Source: Drosophila miranda (Eukaryota; Arthropoda; Insecta; Diptera; Drosophilidae). From it: a DNA stretch of 64,000 nt. Every line of letters starts with the position of its first letter. Position 1 is the first letter of the stretch. The notes below the pieces were generated by a model. That model saw only the letters and a list, made by a program, of their open reading frames with translations. It did not search any database and was not told the DNA's origin. The position numbers and the translations under genes were made by a program. Shown in pieces: positions 58,441-64,000 of the stretch. The stretch lies in assembly GCF_003369915.1 (NCBI RefSeq), contig NC_046675.1, positions 29,512,001-29,576,000 on the forward strand, in the 5' to 3' direction.

Positions 58441-60763
58441 CTAGAAATTCGTCTCCTTAAATTCCTTGGATTGTAGCACGGGGGAAAGTGTCGTCGTTCC
58501 CTCATTTTCGTTTCCATTGTGTGATGTTCCCTCCGGTCCTCCGCCTCCCACTGTGTAGGCCAGCACTGTGGCATGATCTAGTTTCCCTGGCAGCGCCACG
58601 AAGGCACTGCTGTCCACAACCCTCTTCCTGGCCGCTCGATGCTGCATTCGATTGAGCTGCACCTCCCGCTTGGCGCCATCGGGTCCCGTCGAGAGCTTGT
58701 AGAAGAGCTCTCTCTGCTCCAGGGTCTTGCGGCGCGCAGAGGTTATCATTCGCACGAAATCGATGAGCAGGTGGCAGAGCCGCCTCGCCGAAGCGCAAGG
58801 CGAGAAGGTGCCATTGATGCCATAACTAAGAAGATCTTCCAGCCGATACAGTGTCAGGGCATGCCGTTGCGGTCCCGTCACGAGAGGCAATCCAGAGATC
58901 GACTTTGGTATGCGCTGCGGCGTTGTCGTCACAGAGGCTGGCGGTCCCAGTCCCTGCCGTGGTTCAATCAGCGTCTGGGAGCGCATGTATTTCGGACGAC
59001 TGGGCGCATTGCTGGGCGGACTGCCCGCCTTTGCCTGCCTCGCTGGTCGTGTGGGAGGCGTTGATGGATGCAGACGTGCATAGATCGCCGAGGCGCTCTT
59101 ATTCTGCCGCTTGGGCGCCAAACTTGAGGGCTTCCCCACAGATGTCTGCAGCTTCACATCGGGTGTCCAGGCCTCGGCGAATTTCCCCACCACCGGATCA
59201 AAGTTATCGCTTATCCCATCCGATGTGAGGAACACAATGTCCCCGCTCTCGATGCAGCTCATTGTAAATGTGAGATTACTGAGCTCCGGCTTATTGCCAT
59301 CTGCAGGGCCCAAGGCCCCCAGTGCATCACGCATATCCCTCATGGAACTGATGTCGTGGGAGGCTTGGGTCAACTCCCTTACCCCGTGCTTCTTGGAGTA
59401 CACGTAGCCCAGGGAATCACCCACATTGCAGGAGCACACCACATACTTTCCGGGTGCACCGTCCAGCGGCAGCACAACGGCAATGGTGAGTGTGGACAGT
59501 GCGCCTCCTACTTCCAGTATGCAGCCATGACCCTCCCACAGGCTGCGCAGGAGACTCACAAACACCTCCTGCGTTGTGGTGGCCCTGCATTCCTGTGCCT
59601 GTCCGAAAACCGCCCGATCTAGGTAGTCCAGACAGCCATGGACGGCCGAACGAGCGGCCAGACGAGCTCCATCACCTGCAAAAGGAGTAGGGATTAAATT
59701 CGAGACGGGATTAAGGGGTACATCTTCGGCGAGCCTCACCCCAATTGACGCCATCTGCCATTGCCATTGCAGCGGAATCTCCACGCACTACCATGCCATA
59801 ACAATCGGCAATGGGATTACCCATGGGCTCCTTCGTTAGCATATTCGTTTCGTAGAGGGACACAGAGATTCCGTAGGCAAAGTCGCATTCCATGCGCCAG
59901 TTCTCCACGCCAGCAACGATCGCAGGAGGAGATGAGGTGGCGGACGAGCCACCCTGATTGCTTACTGCCTCGCGGAGCAGACGCTCCCTTTCCGAATTTG
60001 GGCTGGCATCCGCAGAGGCCTCAGTCTTTGCATTCAACAGATTTCTGTTGTTCTGGTCCTGCGACGAAACACAGGAGGTGCTGGCCTTTCCGGTATCTCC
60101 GGAAGCCGCCGCCGCGAGATTTGCAATACTGCTCTTGGAGTTCTTGCGCGAACGCATGCCCGATGTAGAGGCCGTTCCTCCCTGCTGGTCCCCAGCATTG
60201 CTTTGTCTGCGGGAACCACCGCCGCCGCCGGCCCCCCCCTGTGGCCTGCCAAATTTATTCGTCAGCCTTGTGGCGGAGGTGCTCTGCTGTGTGGCTGCAG
60301 CAGGAGCCCGTGCCGTTGCATAGCAATCCTCGTTCTCCTGCTGCGTATCGATGAAATCAATGTCGTCCGCATAGCTGGCACTCAGATGGAGCTTCGAGCG
60401 CTTGATCCCCGTCAAACCCTCGTCGGGACCAGTGCAGGCGGCCGTGATGGAGCATGTTCCAGCCTCATAGCCCCCCAGCTTCAGCACGGGCATCTCCGTG
60501 GGATTCTGTCCATTGTAGATCTCTGGGCCATCCACAAACTGTCGTTGCATGCGGCTGTCACAGTAAGAGAGGGAGATTTCTATTAAATTTTGATTCAATT
60601 AACGATTCCAATCGCGAGTCTCTTACCCCTCGAGATATTTGGTTATGAAGTTGCCATCGTCATCGCCATCGTTTGCATTGCCACGACGACGACCCTCGCG
60701 GGGCTCTGCAATGAAGCTCAATTGACGAAAGTACGTGGTGACCTTCTGGCGGAGTGAAGGCAT
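58441..60763 (-). CDS. PPM/PP2C-type protein phosphatase with long inserts
   Basis: Three exons on the minus strand: 60627-60763, 59740-60554, 58441-59675; 728 residues from MPSLRQKVTTYF. The catalytic fold is recognisable from MAMADGVNWGDGAR (an Asp-Gly metal motif like the PPTC7 ADGVGG), CNVGDSLGYVYS and FLTSDGISDNFDP, which supply acidic metal ligands. A Gln/Ser/Gly-rich insert of about 120 residues precedes the fold, and a Pro/Ser-rich insert splits the C-terminal part before LYRLEDLLSYGINGTFSP and LPGKLDHATVLAYTV. PPM enzymes are metal-dependent Ser/Thr phosphatases; activity here is unproven because the usual RxxxED motif is not evident. It is the probable counterpart of D. melanogaster CG9801. 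The start follows a splice-acceptor-like site at 60914 in the 5' leader. Confidence 0.88.
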
Positions 60764-60913
60764 CTTAGCTCCCAATTAGAGAGAGGCGGCAGAGCCTCTT
60801 AATTACTGGCGAGCGGGTGGTGCTGCTGGGATGCTGGAGGGATAACCAGTGGACAGCAGTTCGTTCACCTCATTTGCGGGGCAATTGTTGTGGGAGCTTG
60901 CGGCTTCTATTTC
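60764..60913 (-). other. Probable 5' UTR of the phosphatase gene
   Basis: On the minus strand an acceptor GGTTGTAG at 60914 precedes about 150 nt of leader. It contains a short upstream ATG frame (ATGAGGTGA). The upstream leader exon was not located. Confidence 0.45.
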
Positions 60914-63900
60914 CTACAACCAGAGACAGAGAGAAAGAGGGTTTCATTTAATTATCAATAAATTATGCAATTAAATGAGGCATAAAAAAATTAAATTGCA
61001 ATAGAAGCAGCAGCTGGCAGCCAGCATCCAGCATCTCGTGGCATTCTAATGACAGGATGTGCTTTTTAGTTGCCGCAGGCCATCATCCTCCTCCTTCTTC
61101 ATTCCAGCCTCATTAGAGGACAGACAGTACCTGCCTGCTGAAAAGCCCATTCATTCCCCCAGTGCCCCGTCTTGCAACTCATTTCGCATGCGGCATCCCC
61201 CCCTCTATACTCCTCTCTTCGCTCTTTTTGTGTGTGTGTGCTCTGATGATTAATGAATGAACAGAAACCGAACCCGAACCCCAACCAGAACCCCCCAGCA
61301 GCAGCTGTTAAGTTTTCGAGTCTCAAAAGTTCTGGCATTCAACTGAAAGATGATATCATATGGGAGTTCCATGAGGGAACCAGCAAATAAAAGACACCAT
61401 TCTGCAGGATGATAGACATTTGAAGGGTAAAAACATATGAAAGACAGCATTCTGGAGGGTAGAAACAAATGGAAGACAGCATTTGAAGGGCACAAAATAC
61501 CACAAACGGAAGCACTTACACGTAGAGTAGTTATGAATCTACCTTTGCCCAACCTTCAATCCCATTTTAATTGCCACAACCATTATGCAAGCCTCTCCAC
61601 TACAATTTTCTCCTACTTGAAACCACCATAAAATGCTAATCTTCAACGGCAATTGCTCTCTGGAGAGCCCCGAGATGATGTTTTTCCTACACACAAAACG
61701 ATTTATATAAACGATCAACAACAAAAGCCGCAGCAGCAGCAGAAAATGTGTTCAGAGCGTGAAAGTGCTCTTGATGACAGGCAGGCGGCAATTATTTCGC
61801 CAAATGCTGGACAAATAAAAAATAAAAAATAACACTTGCTTTAATTTATGGCATGAAGATTGGCGGCAGGCAATTGAAGGCAGGCGGGCATGAAGAGAAG
61901 GTGTATGGCGATTAAGGAGCCTTTCTATGCACTTCTCAAAGTGTGAAGCAGAAACCTTGAATTGATTGGACCTCCTCTTCTTAATCAATCAGGAATCAAT
62001 CTACAGTACAGTCCACACTGGCAGTAAAGTGTAATTCAATTTCTTGGCAACAGAAAACTGATCGGATCCGATCTGATCTGATCTGCACAGATCCACACCC
62101 ACGTTGCACGTAAATGCATTAAAATCGAATTAACCCAAATTACATTTCCATTTTTGCTCTCCAAGATACAAATCAAAATGAATTGAAAAAGTCAAGACAA
62201 AGCCAGAGGCGGCACAGGCGGGGAAGGAGGGAGGGGAGGGGAGGTTGGCAGTGGCAGTGGCAAGCCTATTGAAGTGCAGCCAACTGTGTGCACACCAGAG
62301 CCAATGGCAATCAATCGGATGATTGAAAAAGCCTCCAGTCCATCGACACAGCCACAGCCATTGCTGCCTCCGCCTCCGCCCCCACAGCCACTGCATAACA
62401 TTTCAATTTGGCCACAACAATGTGTACTGCAATATGCAATATGCGATTAAATGTGCAGCCAAAGTGAGATTACAAGCCACAGGCGGCACCGCAAGAGTCG
62501 CGTCCGCCACCAAACGCCAACATCGATGCTCAGGCCACAGTTTCGCCCCTGACTCTCCGTCGTTTGTGCTCCAGTTTGTGCCCCACCTGAGCGGAACTGA
62601 GCTCCAGCTTACAAGCTGCCACAGCTCTACTCTCCGCCTCCTCCTCCTCCTCCACAGCGTCAATCAAAGTCATCATCACTTGACATACAAAAGACGTTCG
62701 AATCACTGCGAGAAAAGACTACAGCATATTCTAACTATTTCGATCTGGAAATCACTTTTACGCGCAGTAGAATGGGGCAGGGAATACAATAGCCCACCGA
62801 GGGGCACTGCCGCATGACGGAGCTCAAAGGAATATAAGAACATTCAACACAAAACAACAACAGATCTATTCTAGCATCCAGCTTCCAGTTTTTTGCAGGC
62901 ATTACGAAGAGTATTATGTTCTTATTTTTCCCAGTGTTTTCCCTCTCGATTCTCGCTTAACTTTTGTGTTCATTCATCTTTTGAAGATGACGCTGATGAT
63001 GCTATTGTTAGAGAGAACCTCTCACATAATAATATTTAATGTGAGGCCATTGTCCACCTGACAGACGAGAGCACGTGCTGTGAGGAATGAATGGAACCTC
63101 AAGTTATATCACAAATACAAGTGGGTCTTCAATTAGAACATTCCGTCAGTGCAATAACAACATTTAATCGTTTCAAAAGGCGACACTCCCTCTAAATCAA
63201 CATACGATCCCCACAATTTGTGAGGCGTGCGCCGCAATCAATCGACACTTTGGGGCGCATCGAATGTTTCAACACTCGAAACGAATCAAGCATGGAAATG
63301 GGGAAACTATTCGGACGAATACTCGTACCAGGCCGGGACAAGAGGAGCATTGTGCAAGGTCTGGGGAGGGGCACGACAGCACCGTATAAAAGATCGAGTG
63401 TATATATATGTGTATAAATATTATCTCAAATGTGGAGCAGATCTCGTGAGCTGCTGCTGCTGCCACATCTTTGTTTATGCTCGAAAAAACCCAAAATAAA
63501 CAACGAAATGAGTTTCCTCAAACTATAAATAATCGAGACGACGGGCCGCCCCACTAGCCGCCGCATATGGGGGCCATCAGAAGCCCAGATCCCAGACCAC
63601 AGAACCCAGACTGATTCTTAACCTCATCTCTATCTTTGGAATATGTGGGAATGCTATACCTGGTAATTCTAGAGAAAAATTATTGGAATATATGCACATA
63701 TATTTATTTTACAGTGGGAAAAACGTGTCACGCCACATGCAGCAGTACCCCTCAGTCGTTCGGCTAGGTTTCTGCCTGGAATCCTTCGATTGGCTGTCTC
63801 TTGATCACGCCCAATTCGATATAGAGATCCATTCTTGATCTAGATTTCGTTTTTGATCATCGATCTGTCGTTGAAAAGATCATAGCACTTACATTTTAAC

Positions 63901-64000
63901 AGATATTGCTCTGGTTTTTGGTAGTTTTATAGATAAAGACATTATCTACCTAAATTTCCAAACTTATAACGATTGAATCAATCTATAAGGTATCCCAGGT
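60914..64000. other. Non-coding DNA upstream of the phosphatase gene
   Basis: No gene recognised up to the window edge. It may include a leader intron and promoter of the phosphatase. Features are limited to CTC/GAG-rich stretches, a short repeat of ACAGCATT-containing units near 61380-61490 and a GATCTGATCTGATCTG run near 62070. Confidence 0.5.

Noticed and set aside
1-64000. tRNA, rRNA or CRISPR loci
   Set aside because: No tRNA B-box/cloverleaf pattern, rRNA-like sequence or regularly spaced repeats were recognised by eye; a covariance-model scan would be decisive for tRNAs.

Overview
The window is insect nuclear DNA, almost certainly from a Drosophila species other than D. melanogaster. 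The anchor is a full hunchback (hb) coding exon: 802 residues from its Met-Gln-Asn-Trp start, with longer Gln tracts than the roughly 758-residue melanogaster protein. Short introns, dense CA/GA/CAG microsatellites and the neighbouring genes (SOAT-type acyltransferase, Cks85A, a ZAD zinc-finger cluster, a VPS35L orthologue, a PPM phosphatase) fit the 85A region of chromosome arm 3R (Muller element E). The species was not identified.

Layout. 1-1919 (+): 3' part of an NXF-family mRNA-export-factor paralogue. About 2080-4750 (-): a 5'-truncated, decayed CR1-like LINE. 4750-16480: non-coding DNA downstream of hb. 16480-24100 (-): the hb locus, with two Nanos-response elements in the 3' UTR, the coding exon, a P2 promoter (TATA box, initiator, Bicoid and Zelda motifs) and the probable P1 first-exon donor. 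24100-36980: hb upstream regulatory DNA with two motif clusters that look like the distal (shadow) anterior enhancer and a stripe enhancer. 37022-38778 (+): sterol O-acyltransferase. 39031-39378 (-): Cks85A. 41226-43663 (+): two tandem TMEM216/TMEM17-family ciliary membrane genes. 45342-46613 (+): an unrecognised Ser-rich protein with a charged C-terminal helix. 46944-53039: four ZAD-C2H2 zinc-finger genes, three on + and one on -. 54136-57543 (+): VPS35L orthologue. 58441-60763 (-): PPM/PP2C-type phosphatase. The rest is intergenic.

The most notable new structure is a 903-bp non-autonomous hAT-like transposon (53109-54011). It has a perfect 8-bp target duplication, perfect 12-bp terminal inverted repeats and subterminal arrays of CATCGATG, and it seems to carry a nested solo LTR. 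It sits between the start codons of the fourth ZAD gene and VPS35L, splitting what would otherwise be a 185-bp divergent promoter. Other points of interest are a probable GC-AG intron in the third ZAD gene, intron loss in the second, the tandem TMEM216-like duplication with an X-box-like site upstream, and the preserved regulatory grammar of hb.

All gene models were built by hand from reading frames, splice-site consensus and protein family knowledge. No alignment or search was run.
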